A stretch of 64,000 nucleotides of DNA. It comes from Rubrivivax albus (GTDB taxonomy: Bacteria > Pseudomonadota > Gammaproteobacteria > Burkholderiales > Burkholderiaceae_C). A model generated the notes under the pieces. That model made no database searches. It worked only from the letters and a program-made list of their open reading frames with translations, and had not been told where the DNA came from. Positions 1 through 9,465 of the stretch are shown here, piece after piece. Both the position numbers and the translations under genes were made by a program. Position 1 is the stretch's first letter, and every line of letters starts with the position of its first letter. The stretch lies in contig NZ_SACT01000002.1 in the NCBI RefSeq assembly GCF_004016515.1, positions 186,001 through 250,000 of the forward strand, given 5' to 3'.

Positions 1-531
1 CGCCTTGGTCAGCCCGGTGATCGCGTGCTTGGTGGCCGTGTAGGCGGCCGAGTTCGGCCGTGGCGCATGGGCCGAGATCGACCCGTTGTTGATGATGCGC
101 CCGCCGCGCGGGTTCTGCGCCTTCATCAGCCGGAAGGCCTGCTGCGTGCACAGGAAGGCACCGGTGAGGTTGGTGTCCACCGCCGCCTGCCATTGCGCGA
201 ACGGGAATTCCTCCAGCGGCGTGCCGGGGCTGAAGATGCCGGCGTTGTTGAACAGCAGGTCCAGCCGGCCGAACCGCGCCCGCACCAGGGCGAACAGGTC
301 GGCCACCTGGTCGGGCTGCGTCACGTCGGCCGGTGCCGCCAGCGCCCGGCTGCCGATGTCGCCCCAGGGGTCGCCGGCCAGCGCGATGCTCTCGCGCAGG
401 GTGTCCAGGCGCCGGCCGCTGTAGACCACCCGCCAGCCGTCGGCCAGCAGGGCCGTCGCGGTGGCGCGACCAATGCCACTGCCGGCGCCGGTGACCAGCG
501 CGACCTTGTCGTGCGGCTTGTCGTTGGTCAA
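1..531 (-). CDS. SDR family oxidoreductase, partial (C-terminus outside window)
   Basis: A classical short-chain dehydrogenase/reductase, of which the first 177 codons are present. The cofactor-binding glycine motif ([14 protein letters not shown]) lies near the N-terminus, an NNAG motif follows at mid-length (LFNNAGI), and the catalytic Ser and Tyr/Lys appear near the window edge (NGSIS, YTATK). The start is taken as TTG at 531 because an AGGGAG Shine-Dalgarno sequence sits about 8 bases upstream and no better start is in frame. The substrate cannot be told from sequence. The gene is divergent from the CBS/DUF294 gene with only 26 bases between start codons, so both promoters must lie inside or overlap the opposite gene, or one of the two starts is wrong. 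Confidence 0.85.
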   Translation of the reverse strand, partial: MTNDKPHDKVALVTGAGSGIGRATATALLADGWRVVYSGRRLDTLRESIALAGDPWGDIGSRALAAPADVTQPDQVADLFALVRARFGRLDLLFNNAGIFSPGTPLEEFPFAQWQAAVDTNLTGAFLCTQQAFRLMKAQNPRGGRIINNGSISAHAPRPNSAAYTATKHAITGLTKA

Positions 532-557
532 GATGCGACTCCCTTGCTGACGGTAGC

Positions 558-2501
558 GTGGCGTCCAGTCTGCCACCTGAAGCCCTGCTGCCACCGGACC
601 TGCCGATGCCCCACGCCCCCGCCGACACCGAAGCCGTGACACATGCCCTGCGCCAGCACCCCGTGCTGTCGCAACTCGACGACGAGATCCTGGCGGCACT
701 GCCTGCGCAACTGAGGCTGGACCATGTCCCGGCGGGCGCCCCGGTGGGCGATGCCGACACGCTGGCCCGGCACCTCGGCCTCGTCGTCCGGGGTCGTCTG
801 GTCTGGCACGCCGCCGACGGCTCGCCGGGCCCGGCCCTGGCAGCGCCAGCGTGGATCGGTGCCGGCGTCCACACGCCTGCCGATGGATGGATGCTGCAGG
901 CCGATGGACAGGTCGACAACGGCGCCCTGGTGGCCTGGGCCGATGCGGCCACGCTGGCTGCACTGATCGAGCGCCAGCCCTGGCTGCAGCTGTTTCTGCC
1001 CGCGGCGACGTCCGCGGAAGGTTCGGGGTCTGCGGAGAACGCCGGCACAGGAGCCGCCGACCCGCACCTGAACCTGATGCGCACCCCGGTGCGCGCGCTC
1101 ATCAAGCGCGCGCCGATCACGCTGCCGCCGTCCACCACCATCCGTGCCGCAGCGCAGCTGATGCGCGAGCAGCGTGTGTCCTCGGTGCTGCTGGTCGAAG
1201 GCGGTCACCTCTACGGCCTGGTCACCGACCGCGACCTGCGCAACCGCGCCGTCGCCGAAGGCCTGGACACCACACGGCCGGTGATCGACATCGCCACCGT
1301 GGCGCCGCTGACGATGCAGATCACGCAACCGGGTTTCGAGGCGCTGCTGATGATGGCGCGCCACAACATCCACCACGTGCCGGTGATGGATGGCGACGCG
1401 GTGGCCGGCATGATCACCGCCACCGACGTCACCGAGCAGCACAGCACCTCGGCCGTCTTCCTGGCCGGGGACATCCACAAGCAGACCACGCTCGACGGCC
1501 TGGTGGCCTGCGCCGCCAAGGTGCGCGGCCTGCAGCGGCACCTGGCCGCCGCCGGCGCCAGCGCCTACGCCACCGGCCACATCGTCACCGCCATCACCGA
1601 CGCGCTGACCACCCGGCTGCTGCAACTGGGCGAGGCGCAGCTGGGGCCGGCACCGGTGGACTACGCGTGGGTGGCGGCCGGCTCGCAGGCGCGCAGCGAG
1701 CAGACGGCCAAGAGCGACCAGGACAACTGCATGATCCTGGACGACGCCTACGACGAGGTCACGCACGGCGCCTACTTCAAGGCCCTGGCCACCTTCGTCT
1801 GCGACGGCCTGGCCGCCTGCGGCTACATCCACTGCCCGGGCGAGATGATGGCCATGACCGACAAATGGCGGCAGCCACGTCGCGTCTGGGCCGAGTACTT
1901 CCGCAAGTGGGTGGACACCCCCGAGCCGATGGCGCTGATGCTGACCTGTGTGTTCTTCGACGTGCGCACCATCGCCGGCCAGGCCGCGCTGCTCGACGGC
2001 CTGCGGACCGACGTGCTCCGACGCACGAAGGACGCCAAGCTTTTCCTGGCCCACATGGTGGGCAACGCCCTGACGCACCAGCCTCCGCTGGGCATGTTCG
2101 GCGGCCTGTTCGGCGGCCTGTCCACCATCCGCAGCGGCGAGCACAAGGGCACCATCGACCTCAAGCACAACGGCATCGTGCCGGTCATCGACCTCGCCCG
2201 CGTCTACGCCCTGGCCGCCGGCCACGACGCGGTGAACACGCACGACCGCCTCGCCCATGCGGCCGAGAGTGGCGAGATCAGTCCGCAGAGCGTGCACGAC
2301 CTGCGCGACGCGCTGGAGTTCCTGTCGGCCCTGCGCATCCGCCACCAGGCGCGGCAGATCGCCGCCGGCCAGCCGGCCGACAATTACCTGCGCCCCGACG
2401 AGCTGTCCAACTTCGAGCGCGAACAGCTCAAGGACGCCTTCGGCGTGGTCAAGCAGCTGCAGGAGGTGCTGGGGCAGCGCTACCAGGGGCTGCGGCGCTG
2501 A
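558..2501 (+). CDS. CBS-domain / DUF294 nucleotidyltransferase-like signalling protein
   Basis: A 647-residue cytoplasmic protein. Residues 1 to about 160 look like a degenerate cyclic-nucleotide-binding domain. A CBS pair follows at roughly 175-300 ([31 protein letters not shown]). A DUF294 nucleotidyltransferase-like domain carries [16 protein letters not shown] near residue 375, resembling the GS-x9-DxD signature of GlnD-type enzymes, and a DUF294 C-terminal domain ends the protein. The family is often found near acetate-type sodium:solute symporters and DnaQ-like exonucleases; here that cluster lies about 15 kb away. No substrate is known. The GTG start at 558 lacks a clear ribosome site; ATG at 606 is an alternative that would widen the spacing to the divergent SDR gene. 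Confidence 0.8.
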   Translation: MASSLPPEALLPPDLPMPHAPADTEAVTHALRQHPVLSQLDDEILAALPAQLRLDHVPAGAPVGDADTLARHLGLVVRGRLVWHAADGSPGPALAAPAWIGAGVHTPADGWMLQADGQVDNGALVAWADAATLAALIERQPWLQLFLPAATSAEGSGSAENAGTGAADPHLNLMRTPVRALIKRAPITLPPSTTIRAAAQLMREQRVSSVLLVEGGHLYGLVTDRDLRNRAVAEGLDTTRPVIDIATVAPLTMQITQPGFEALLMMARHNIHHVPVMDGDAVAGMITATDVTEQHSTSAVFLAGDIHKQTTLDGLVACAAKVRGLQRHLAAAGASAYATGHIVTAITDALTTRLLQLGEAQLGPAPVDYAWVAAGSQARSEQTAKSDQDNCMILDDAYDEVTHGAYFKALATFVCDGLAACGYIHCPGEMMAMTDKWRQPRRVWAEYFRKWVDTPEPMALMLTCVFFDVRTIAGQAALLDGLRTDVLRRTKDAKLFLAHMVGNALTHQPPLGMFGGLFGGLSTIRSGEHKGTIDLKHNGIVPVIDLARVYALAAGHDAVNTHDRLAHAAESGEISPQSVHDLRDALEFLSALRIRHQARQIAAGQPADNYLRPDELSNFEREQLKDAFGVVKQLQEVLGQRYQGLRR

Positions 2502-2523
2502 GCAAACTCACGGGCAGCGCAGG

Positions 2524-3261
2524 TCAGCGTGCCACGCCAGCCTGACCGCTGCGGAAGAAGCGCGCCGCCCAGTTGTCGTCCGTGCCGCTCAACAGGGCCT
2601 GCGCCGATCCGTCGTAGACGAGCTTCCCGTCGCGCATCACCAGCACGCGCGCATCAAGCTCCAGCGCGTCGGCCGGGTCATGGGTGACGATGATCGCGGC
2701 ACGACCGGCGGCCAGGCTCGCCCTGAGACGCTGCACGAGATCGGCCCGGGTGAGTCGGTCGACATTGCCGAAGGGCTCGTCGAGCAGCAGCAGCCGAGCG
2801 TCCGAAGCCAGCGCACGCGCCAGCGACACCCGTTGCGCCTCGCCGCCGGATAGCGTGGCCACGTCCCGCCCGTCCACGGCCGCCAGGCCCATGCCGGCCA
2901 GCGCCGCGCTTGCCGCTTCGCGCCGCTGCGCCCGTGATCCCGTGCGTATGCCGAAGGCCGCGTTGCCAATGGCATCGAGGTGCGGGAACAGGGTGGCATC
3001 CTGGAATGCCACGGCCACCCGTCGCCGCTCGGGCGGACACAGCACGCGACCAGCGGCGGACACGATACTGCCGTCCAGTTCGACACGGCCGTCGTCGGGC
3101 GCGTCGAAGCCGGCAATCATGCGCAGCAATGAGGTCTTGCCGGAGCCCGAAGGACCGAGCAGCGCCACGACGTCGGTCGGGCCCATGGCCAGGTCGACGC
3201 CGCCGACGATCGTCCGGCCGGCGGCGACACGCTTCACACCCTTCAGGCTCAGCACGTTCAT
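2524..3261 (-). CDS. fbpC: Iron(III) ABC transporter, ATP-binding protein
   Basis: A 245-residue ABC ATPase that powers the importer encoded just upstream. Walker A is GPSGSGKT at residues 36-43, the signature is LSGGEAQRVSLARAL, Walker B is LLLLDEPFGN and the H-loop is IIVTHDPADAL. The length fits a bare nucleotide-binding domain with little of the extra C-terminal regulatory domain seen in longer FbpC proteins. The start at 3261 is chosen because AAAGGA lies six bases upstream; an in-frame ATG at 3294 would overlap the permease gene and has no better site. It is the last gene of the operon substrate-binding protein, permease, ATPase. The assignment to iron comes from the substrate-binding protein; ThiQ-type ATPases look similar. 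Confidence 0.87.
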   Translation of the reverse strand: MNVLSLKGVKRVAAGRTIVGGVDLAMGPTDVVALLGPSGSGKTSLLRMIAGFDAPDDGRVELDGSIVSAAGRVLCPPERRRVAVAFQDATLFPHLDAIGNAAFGIRTGSRAQRREAASAALAGMGLAAVDGRDVATLSGGEAQRVSLARALASDARLLLLDEPFGNVDRLTRADLVQRLRASLAAGRAAIIVTHDPADALELDARVLVMRDGKLVYDGSAQALLSGTDDNWAARFFRSGQAGVAR

Positions 3262-3271
3262 GTCCTTTTGA

Positions 3272-4828
3272 TCACGCCGGGCCCCGCCGGGCATCCAGCC
3301 GGTCCAGCCGCCACCACAGCAGCAGCCAAGGCAACAGCATCAGCGCCTGCGACAGCAGCACCCAGATTGCCGCACGGTCCATGTTCTGGTGGCGGGAGAA
3401 GGCGTAGATCTTCAACGCCAGCGACGAGAAGCCGAACGGCTGCAGCGTCAGCGCGGCGTCCAGCGCCTTGATAGCCTCCATGAACACCAGCGCACAACCC
3501 AGCAACCATGCCGGTGCCACGTGCCCGGCATAGGCCGTCAGACGAGCAGCGACCGGGCCTGCCCCGAAGGCACGGGCGGCCTCGACCATGGCCGGCGGCG
3601 TGCGCCGCATCGCATCGAGCACGGGCAGCATGGCGAACGGCATCAGCCGCAGCGCTTCGGGCACCGCGATCATCCAGCGCGTGTCGCGCCAGTCACCCAG
3701 CCAGCGGCCGAGCCACGACGCGTCGCTGGTCATCATCACGAAGGCCAGCGCCAGCACCAGGGTCGGCAGGAAGAAGTTGGTCAGGAACAGCCACGGCAGC
3801 CGCTCGGCCCAGCGCGACCGATGGCCGCTGCGCATCACCAGCACCACCAGCGCGATGGCCAGGGCCACGAGCGCGGTGGTGCCCAGGGCCGTGACCAGGG
3901 TGTTGGCCACGTCCCCGGGGATCGCCTCGAAGCGCGTGCGCGACCAGCGCTCGATCGCCCAACGCACGAGCTGGGCCTCCGGCGCGAAGAAACCGGGCAT
4001 GGCCGCCAACAGCGTCCAGGCCACGATGCCGGCGCCCCAGAGCGGGGCGATCCGCCGACGCCCGGCCGCGGCCGCGGCCGCCGTCACCGGGTTCTGGCTC
4101 ATCAGCGACGTGGCGGCCCAGGCGGCCACCGCCACCGCCAACACCGCCGGCACGGCCACGACGGTGGAGACGATGGCCGCGACCGTCACGCTCTGCGTGC
4201 TCAGCCACAGGTTCAGGATGCCGACACTCAACGTGGGCACGCCCAACCGCTCGGCCGCAGCATAGTCGCCCACGGCCAGCGCACCGACGATCACTGCGCT
4301 GGCCGCCGCGGGCACGGCCAGCAGCGGCAGGTGCACGCGCCAGATCCGGCCCAGGATGCCCAGGCCCAGTGACGCCGCCAGTTCGCCGAATGCCCTCGGC
4401 ATGCGCGTTGCGGCGACGCGGAAGATCACGAAGACGTACGGCGACGCACTGAGCCCGTGCTGCAGCGCCAACGCGTGCCCGCTGACGAAGAACTCGTGCG
4501 CGTAGACCACGGTCCATGTCGTGGCCGCCACCGACGGGGACAGCAGCAGCGGCAACAACGCCAGCGCAGTGACCACTCGCCGGCCAGAGAACTCGTAGCG
4601 CGCCACGGCCACGGCCGGCACCGCGCCGGCCGCCAGCGCCACGGCGACGGCCTCGGCGGCGACCGCCAGGCTGGCCAGTGCCTGGTGCGGCAGCGTGGTC
4701 GAGGCAAAGTGGGCCAGCCAGCCGCCCTGGCCCAGCACGGGCAGGGCCTGCCCCAGCAGGACCAGCGCGGGAAGCAGCGCCAGGCCCCCCAGCGCGAGCG
4801 CCAGCACTGCACGTGCCAACGAGGTCAC
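3272..4828 (-). CDS. fbpB: Iron(III) ABC transporter, fused permease
   Basis: A 518-residue inner-membrane permease made of two homologous halves, as in FbpB/SfuB and ThiP, with about twelve hydrophobic segments. Two EAA-type loops that contact the ATPase are visible: ELAASLGLGILGRIWR in the first half and EAARAFGAGPVAARL in the second. The GTG start at 4828 lies 15 bases after the stop of the substrate-binding protein, and the stop lies 10 bases before the ATPase start, so the three genes form one transcription unit. Family membership is clear; iron specificity is inferred from the neighbour. Confidence 0.86.
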   Translation of the reverse strand: MTSLARAVLALALGGLALLPALVLLGQALPVLGQGGWLAHFASTTLPHQALASLAVAAEAVAVALAAGAVPAVAVARYEFSGRRVVTALALLPLLLSPSVAATTWTVVYAHEFFVSGHALALQHGLSASPYVFVIFRVAATRMPRAFGELAASLGLGILGRIWRVHLPLLAVPAAASAVIVGALAVGDYAAAERLGVPTLSVGILNLWLSTQSVTVAAIVSTVVAVPAVLAVAVAAWAATSLMSQNPVTAAAAAAGRRRIAPLWGAGIVAWTLLAAMPGFFAPEAQLVRWAIERWSRTRFEAIPGDVANTLVTALGTTALVALAIALVVLVMRSGHRSRWAERLPWLFLTNFFLPTLVLALAFVMMTSDASWLGRWLGDWRDTRWMIAVPEALRLMPFAMLPVLDAMRRTPPAMVEAARAFGAGPVAARLTAYAGHVAPAWLLGCALVFMEAIKALDAALTLQPFGFSSLALKIYAFSRHQNMDRAAIWVLLSQALMLLPWLLLWWRLDRLDARRGPA

Positions 4829-4843
4829 CGGATCGTCGCGGAC

Positions 4844-5908
4844 TCAGAAGCCGCTGTCGAAGCCGACGCTGTCGACCAGCCGGATGGCCACCTCGCGTTT
4901 GCCGGCCAGCGCGGCCAGCGGCACGAAGTCCATCTTGAACCGGCCATCCGTGAGGCCTTGCTCGGCGCCCAGGCTCACCATCTGCGGGTGCACCGGCACA
5001 TCGGGCAGCACCGAATACTGGCGGGTGCGGTTGACCATGAGTTCCTGGGCCTCGCGCGAGACCATGAACTCCGCCAGTTGCAGGGCCAGGTCGCGGTTGC
5101 CCTTGGCCTTGGTGACGCCGACGGCCGAGCGCATGATGAACGTGCCCTTGCCAGCCTGGTCGGGGAAGAACACACCCACCGAGTCGGCCCAGGCCTTCTG
5201 CGCCGGGTTGCCCTGCATCAGCGGGTGGTAGTAGGTGTTCATCAGCGCCACGTCGCACTTGCCTTCGTGGATGCCACGCGCCTGTTCGCGGTCGTTGCCC
5301 TGCGGCTTGCGCGCCAGGTTGGCGGCGATGCCACCTATGACACGACGCGCCTCGTCCTCGCCGTAGGACGCGATGAACTGGCCGAACAAGGCCAGGTTGT
5401 AGTCGTGGCTGCCTGAGCGGATGCAAATCCGGCCCTTCCACTTGGGGCTGGCCAGGTCGGCGTAGGTGGAGAGTTCGGACGGCTTCACCCGCTCGCGTGA
5501 ATAGAAGATCACCCGCGCCCGGTACGCATCCACGTAGAACATGTCGTTGGTGCCCACGAACTGCGCGGGCACCGCGGCCTTGATGCGGGGCGACTCCAAC
5601 CGGGCCAGCAGACCGCGTTCGGCGGCGATCTCCATCAGCTCGGCGTCCTTGGTGATCACGACGTCGGCTTCCGTCGGCCGCGACTCGAGGCGGTTGACCA
5701 GCCCTTGGTCCATGAACACGCCCTCGACCTTCGCGCCGCTGGCCTGCTCGAACGCATCGAGGATCGGCCGCAGCGTGCCCTGGTCGGTGCGGTCGGAGAT
5801 CAGACGCAGCACACGCTGCTGCTGGGCGGCCGCAGGGAGCGCCGCGGTGAGCGCTGCAGCCAGGAGCAGGGTGATCAGCTTGCCACGGGAAGGCGAACGC
5901 AACGACAT
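4844..5908 (-). CDS. fbpA: Iron(III) ABC transporter, periplasmic substrate-binding protein
   Basis: A 354-residue exported binding protein of the FutA/FbpA type. A signal peptide spans about residues 1-28 with likely cleavage after PAAA. Family hallmarks include VLRLISDRT at the mature N-terminus, DVVITKDAELMEIAA, NLARKPQGNDREQAR and ALMNTYYHPLM; the paired tyrosines are the usual iron ligands of this family. The start at 5908 is chosen for the GAGGTCACC just upstream; an in-frame ATG at 5932 is possible. First gene of the importer operon. No clear Fur box was found upstream. The nearby dyads at 6154-6221 are closer to the divergent fasciclin gene. Confidence 0.88.
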   Translation of the reverse strand: MSLRSPSRGKLITLLLAAALTAALPAAAQQQRVLRLISDRTDQGTLRPILDAFEQASGAKVEGVFMDQGLVNRLESRPTEADVVITKDAELMEIAAERGLLARLESPRIKAAVPAQFVGTNDMFYVDAYRARVIFYSRERVKPSELSTYADLASPKWKGRICIRSGSHDYNLALFGQFIASYGEDEARRVIGGIAANLARKPQGNDREQARGIHEGKCDVALMNTYYHPLMQGNPAQKAWADSVGVFFPDQAGKGTFIMRSAVGVTKAKGNRDLALQLAEFMVSREAQELMVNRTRQYSVLPDVPVHPQMVSLGAEQGLTDGRFKMDFVPLAALAGKREVAIRLVDSVGFDSGF

Positions 5909-6256
5909 GGTGACCTCGACATGGTTGGACATCGCGTCGACTCTAGGTCGTACCAGGCAACGATGGCCGACGAGCACCGTCGATTCGAGGGTTGACCCCC
6001 ACGTCTTCGGGGGCAGTTGCGGGCTCCGCGGTACGGCCTCCTGCCATGGCGCACTTCCTTCGGTAGCAGGCCAAGGGGCACGGCGGCCAAAGGCCCCCAT
6101 CACGGCTCGTGTCGGGGTTTACCCTTGTGACTTGGCCGTTCGCAAACGACACAGGTTACCATGGAGACAACATGGTCACAATGTGACTGTATGGTCTCGC
6201 GGTGACCGTCAATCGGTCACCTTCTTCTTCAACGACGTTCGCCAGGAGGCCGATCC
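5909..6256. other. Divergent intergenic region between fbpA and fasciclin gene
   Basis: This 348-base gap carries the promoters of two divergent genes. The half next to fbpA shows no convincing coding sequence: open frames there are extensions of fbpA or its shadows. The half next to the fasciclin gene holds a dense set of short dyads (see 6154-6221). No Fur box or rho-independent terminator is evident. Confidence 0.6.
6154..6221. promoter_or_regulatory. Cluster of four inverted repeats upstream of fasciclin gene
   Basis: Four dyads sit within 68 bases: GGTTACC at 6154-6160; ACCATG/CATGGT with a 7-base spacer at 6158-6176; GTCACA-A-TGTGAC at 6175-6187; and GGTGACCG/CGGTCACC with a 5-base spacer at 6201-6221. 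The last one ends 35 bases before the fasciclin start codon. They share a GTGAC/GTCAC core, so they are probably repeated operator half-sites rather than terminators. No regulator is identified. Confidence 0.5.
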
Positions 6257-6790
6257 ATGTTCAAGCTTTCCCGTGTAGCCCGCGCCGGTGCCATCGCCGC
6301 CGCTCTGTCCGCCGTCACCTCGGCTGCCGTGGCCGCCCCCAGCTTCGCCGAATGCCGCCGCACGCAGGCCGTGGAATTCCCCGGCACCATCGTCGACGCC
6401 GCCATCGCGACCCCGGCGCTGTCGACGCTGACCTCGCTCGTGGTCGCGGCCGGTCTGGCCGATGCGCTTTCGGCGCCGGGTGACCTGACCGTGTTCGCGC
6501 CCACCGACGACGCCTTCGCCAAGATCCCGGCCGGTGTGCTGGGCGCCATCGGCAGCGACCCGGCCGTGCTCACCGCGGTGCTGACCTACCACGTGGTGCC
6601 GGGCGCCGCCGACCCGCGGCGCGCCGTCAAGCGCGAGGTGACCACGCTGCAGGGCCAGAGCCTGCTGGCGGGCTTCGAGAAGGGCACGGGCGCCAGCGTC
6701 AACCAGTCCACGGTGGATTGCACCGCGGTGCGCACCACCAATGGCACCGTCTGGATCATCGACAGCGTGCTGCTGCCGCAGTTCCGCTGA
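6257..6790 (+). CDS. Fasciclin (FAS1) domain exported protein
   Basis: A 177-residue secreted or periplasmic protein. A signal peptide covers about residues 1-27 (cleavage near AVAAP). One FAS1 domain fills the rest: the H1 motif reads LTVFAPTDDAFAKIP and the second conserved block is YHVVPG, followed by the typical C-terminal strand WIIDSVLLP. Two cysteines (near residues 33 and 155) could form a disulfide. A strong AGGAGG lies upstream of the ATG. Bacterial FAS1 proteins act in adhesion or stress responses, but the exact role is unknown. The dyad cluster just upstream implies tight regulation. Confidence 0.85.
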   Translation: MFKLSRVARAGAIAAALSAVTSAAVAAPSFAECRRTQAVEFPGTIVDAAIATPALSTLTSLVVAAGLADALSAPGDLTVFAPTDDAFAKIPAGVLGAIGSDPAVLTAVLTYHVVPGAADPRRAVKREVTTLQGQSLLAGFEKGTGASVNQSTVDCTAVRTTNGTVWIIDSVLLPQFR

Positions 6791-6900
6791 TCCGGCGCGG
6801 CGCCCGCCGCAGCCGCTCTTCGGCGGGTTGGCGCGGCGGGTGGGGAATGCGGGGAAGAATCCTGCTGTGGTGGTCGACACCCCCACGCCTGGAGACCGCC

Positions 6901-7779
6901 ATGACCCCAACCCGCCTGCGCTGCGCCACCTTGGGCTGCCTCGTCGCGCTCCTGGCAGCCTGCGGTGGCGGCTCAGGCTCGGGAACCGACGACGACGGTC
7001 AGGCCGTCGTGCTCCCGAACCCGGTGCCAGGCGCCGTCGTCCCGGTCGCCGACCGCTGGACTCCGGCCGTGGACGACACGTGGCACTGGCAGCTGCTGGG
7101 CACACTGGACACCTCGGTCGAAGCCGATGTCTACGACGTCGACCTTTTCGACACCCCGCAGGCCACGCTGGACGCCCTGCGTACCCAGGGCCGCCGGGTG
7201 GTCTGCTACTTCTCCGCCGGCAGCAGCGAGGACTGGCGGCCCGACTTCGCCCGCTTCGCCACCGCCGACATGGGGGCACCGCTGGACGGCTGGCCCGGCG
7301 AGCGCTGGCTGGACACGCGTTCGTCCAATGTGCGCGCCATCCTCGCCGACCGGCTGGACCTGGCGGTGGCGCGCGGTTGCCAGGGCGTGGAGCCGGACAA
7401 CATGGACGCCTGGCAGAACGCCCCGGGCTTTCCGCTGACGGCGCAGACGCAGCTGGACTTCAACCGCTGGATCGCCGCCCAGGCCCGGGCGCGTGGCCTG
7501 GCCGTGGGCCTGAAGAACGACGTTGACCAGCTCGACGCGCTGGTCGATGACTTCGACTTCGCCGTCAACGAGCAGTGCCACGAGTACGACGAGTGCGGCG
7601 GCTATGCGGTGTTCACGGCGCGCGGCAAGCCGGTCTTCAACGCCGAGTACGCCGCCCGCTGGGTCAACGACGCTGGCGAACGCGCGCGGCTCTGCGCCGC
7701 GGCGCAGGCCATGAACCTGCTCACCCTGGTGCTGCCGCTGGACCTGGACGGCAGCTTCCGCTGGTCCTGCGACAGCTGA
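6901..7779 (+). CDS. GH114-like (endo-alpha-1,4-polygalactosaminidase family) lipoprotein
   Basis: A 292-residue predicted lipoprotein: the lipobox LLAAC lies near residue 20, followed by a glycine/serine linker. The rest matches the TIM-barrel GH114 family: WHWQLLGTLD, VVCYFSAGSSEDWRPDF, a block GCQGVEPDNMDAW whose acidic residues are the likely catalytic site, and VNEQCHEYDECGGY near the end. GH114 enzymes cut alpha-1,4-galactosaminogalactan-type polymers, so a role in exopolysaccharide turnover is plausible but not shown. GGAGACC lies just before the ATG; an open frame upstream of 6901 has no such site. Single gene, convergent with the transglycosylase. Confidence 0.8.
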   Translation: MTPTRLRCATLGCLVALLAACGGGSGSGTDDDGQAVVLPNPVPGAVVPVADRWTPAVDDTWHWQLLGTLDTSVEADVYDVDLFDTPQATLDALRTQGRRVVCYFSAGSSEDWRPDFARFATADMGAPLDGWPGERWLDTRSSNVRAILADRLDLAVARGCQGVEPDNMDAWQNAPGFPLTAQTQLDFNRWIAAQARARGLAVGLKNDVDQLDALVDDFDFAVNEQCHEYDECGGYAVFTARGKPVFNAEYAARWVNDAGERARLCAAAQAMNLLTLVLPLDLDGSFRWSCDS

Positions 7780-7792
7780 GCCTCCCGCCGGT

Positions 7793-8785
7793 TCAGCGCC
7801 AGCGCCCCGGCCCGCGCATCAGCGGCAGCAGGTCCGACGGCGGCGTCACCGTGGCGTCGAAAGGGTGCGTGCGGCGCCCGCCCAGGTGGGCCAGGATCTT
7901 GCGCACGTACAGCCGGGTCTCGGCAAACGGCGGCACGCCGCGGTAGCGCTCCACCGCGCCCTCGCCGGCGTTGTAGGCCGCCGTGGCCAGCACCACGTCG
8001 CCCTCGAAGCGGGCGAGCAGCCAGCGCAGGTAGGCCATGCCGCCGCGGATGTTCTGCGCCGGGTCCAGCGCATCGCGCACGCCGAAGCGGCGCGCCGTGT
8101 CGGGGATCAGCTGCATCAGGCCCTGGGCGTTCTTCGGCGACACCGCCGATGCGTTGAAGTTGGACTCGGTGGCCATCACCGCCAGCACCAGCGCCGGCGC
8201 CAGCTGGAAGTCCGGCGCCACCAGGCTGACGAAGTTGACGATCGGTGCTGGTGCGTGCGCCGGCGGCGGTGGCCAGGGCGGTTCGACCGTCACCCGGCCC
8301 GGCGCGGGGTTCGGCGCGGCCGGCAGCGGCGCCGCGGCCACCTCGTCGGCCTCCGGCGGCCGCAGGCAGGGCGGCGGCGCACCACGCGGCGTGCCCATCG
8401 CGCGCAGCATGTTCTGCGCCTGCGCCACGCCCTGCTCGGCGGCGGCGGCGAACAGGTGCGCTGCCTGCGCATCGTCGCGCTGGATGCCGCGGCCGTTGGT
8501 CAGCATCCAGGCCAGGTTGAACTGCGCCTCGGCATCGCCGTAGCGTGCGGCACGGCAGTACAGCTCGGCAGCGCGCACCGGGTCCCGCTCGACGCCATCG
8601 CCGTGCTCCAGCGCCAGCCCCTCGCGCCGCCAGTGCTCCACCTGCACGTCGAGCACCGGCCCGGTCTCCGGCGGCGGCACGGTGTAGCGCGGCAGGTCTT
8701 CCAGGGTCAGGGTCTGGGCCGTCGCCATCGGGGCAAATGCCCCGATCCAGACCGCCAGCAACAGATCTTTGCATCGCCTTTGCAT
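7793..8785 (-). CDS. Lytic transglycosylase with Sel1-like repeats
   Basis: A 330-residue exported murein hydrolase. A signal peptide is followed by two Sel1-like helical repeats (GDGVERDPVRAAELYCRAA and GRGIQRDDAQAAHLFAAAA), a proline-rich linker, and a C-terminal SLT domain of family 1: the catalytic Glu is in MATESNFNASAVSP, then GLMQLIPDTARRFGV, GGMAYLRWLL and ATAAYNAGEGAVERY. The start at 8785 gives a textbook signal peptide (MQRRCKDLLLAVWIGAF); an in-frame ATG at 8815 would add ten residues. Such proteins often serve envelope-spanning machines or cell-wall turnover; no such machine is encoded nearby. Divergent from the hemolysin-family operon. Confidence 0.85.
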   Translation of the reverse strand: MQRRCKDLLLAVWIGAFAPMATAQTLTLEDLPRYTVPPPETGPVLDVQVEHWRREGLALEHGDGVERDPVRAAELYCRAARYGDAEAQFNLAWMLTNGRGIQRDDAQAAHLFAAAAEQGVAQAQNMLRAMGTPRGAPPPCLRPPEADEVAAAPLPAAPNPAPGRVTVEPPWPPPPAHAPAPIVNFVSLVAPDFQLAPALVLAVMATESNFNASAVSPKNAQGLMQLIPDTARRFGVRDALDPAQNIRGGMAYLRWLLARFEGDVVLATAAYNAGEGAVERYRGVPPFAETRLYVRKILAHLGGRRTHPFDATVTPPSDLLPLMRGPGRWR

Positions 8786-8865
8786 GCCTGCGAAGCATAG
8801 GCCAGCGGCCTTCATCTTTGCTTCAGCCCCGCTGTCGAGCATGGAATCCGCCACCCAGGAACCCC

Positions 8866-9465
8866 ATGCTTGCCCTGTCTGCTCCCCCCGACGACACACC
8901 GGCGCCATCACCGGCGCTGACGATCCACACCGAGGCCAGTGCCCACCGGCACGCGGTCGAGGCCTTCATCGCCACGGTCTACCGCGAGCGCTTCGGCGCC
9001 GAAGTGCGCCACTTCACGCCGACCCTGGTGAGCCTGCACGACTCCGCCGGCCGGCTCACCGCGGCCGTGGGCTACCGCTGTGCCACGGACGGCCCGCTGT
9101 TCCTGGAGCGCTACCTGGGCGCCCCGGTGGAGCAATGCCTGGGCGTGCCGCGCCGACATGTCGTGGAGGTCGGCCACCTGGCCGCCTCGCAGCCCGGCGC
9201 CGGCCGCCGGCTGATCGCCCGCATGGCCCCGCTGCTGGCAGCGCAGGGCCACCAGTGGGTGGTGAGCACGTTGACCGAGGAACTGCGCCACCTGTTCGTG
9301 CGCCTGGGCATCGCGCCACAGGCCTTGGGCGTGGCCGACCCGGCGCTGCTGGGTGACGAAGCCGCCGCCTGGGGCCGCTACTACGACCATCGGCCGGTGG
9401 TGGGCGCCGGCGCCATTGGCCCCGCATTGCAGATGCTGGCCCGCCGCGGCGAGGGGTCGGCATGA
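8866..9465 (+). CDS. Thermostable hemolysin (T_hemolysin) family protein
   Basis: A 199-residue protein of the family named after Vibrio delta-VPH. Characteristic blocks are LFLERYLGAPVEQCL, HVVEVGHLAA, QWVVSTLTEELRHLF, FVRLGIAPQALG and WGRYYDHRPVV. The fold of the family is thought to be acyltransferase-like, related to autoinducer synthases and N-acetyltransferases, so an enzymatic rather than toxic role is more likely here. No signal peptide is present. AGGA lies upstream of the ATG at 8866. First gene of a coupled operon: its stop overlaps the start of the adenylating enzyme by four bases (ATGA). I infer that it transfers an acyl group made by the next gene. Confidence 0.82.
   Translation: MLALSAPPDDTPAPSPALTIHTEASAHRHAVEAFIATVYRERFGAEVRHFTPTLVSLHDSAGRLTAAVGYRCATDGPLFLERYLGAPVEQCLGVPRRHVVEVGHLAASQPGAGRRLIARMAPLLAAQGHQWVVSTLTEELRHLFVRLGIAPQALGVADPALLGDEAAAWGRYYDHRPVVGAGAIGPALQMLARRGEGSA

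Noticed and set aside
851..2545. Long open frames rich in Arg, Pro, Gly and His overlapping real genes, here and across the window
   Set aside because: They are products of high GC content in other frames; they lack ribosome sites and family similarity.
3272..5908. Thiamine ABC importer (ThiBPQ)
   Set aside because: The binding protein carries FutA/FbpA iron-type blocks including the tyrosine pair (NTYY), which ThiB lacks.
8866..9465. A true secreted hemolysin toxin
   Set aside because: No signal peptide or membrane-active region; the operon and family fold point to an enzyme.
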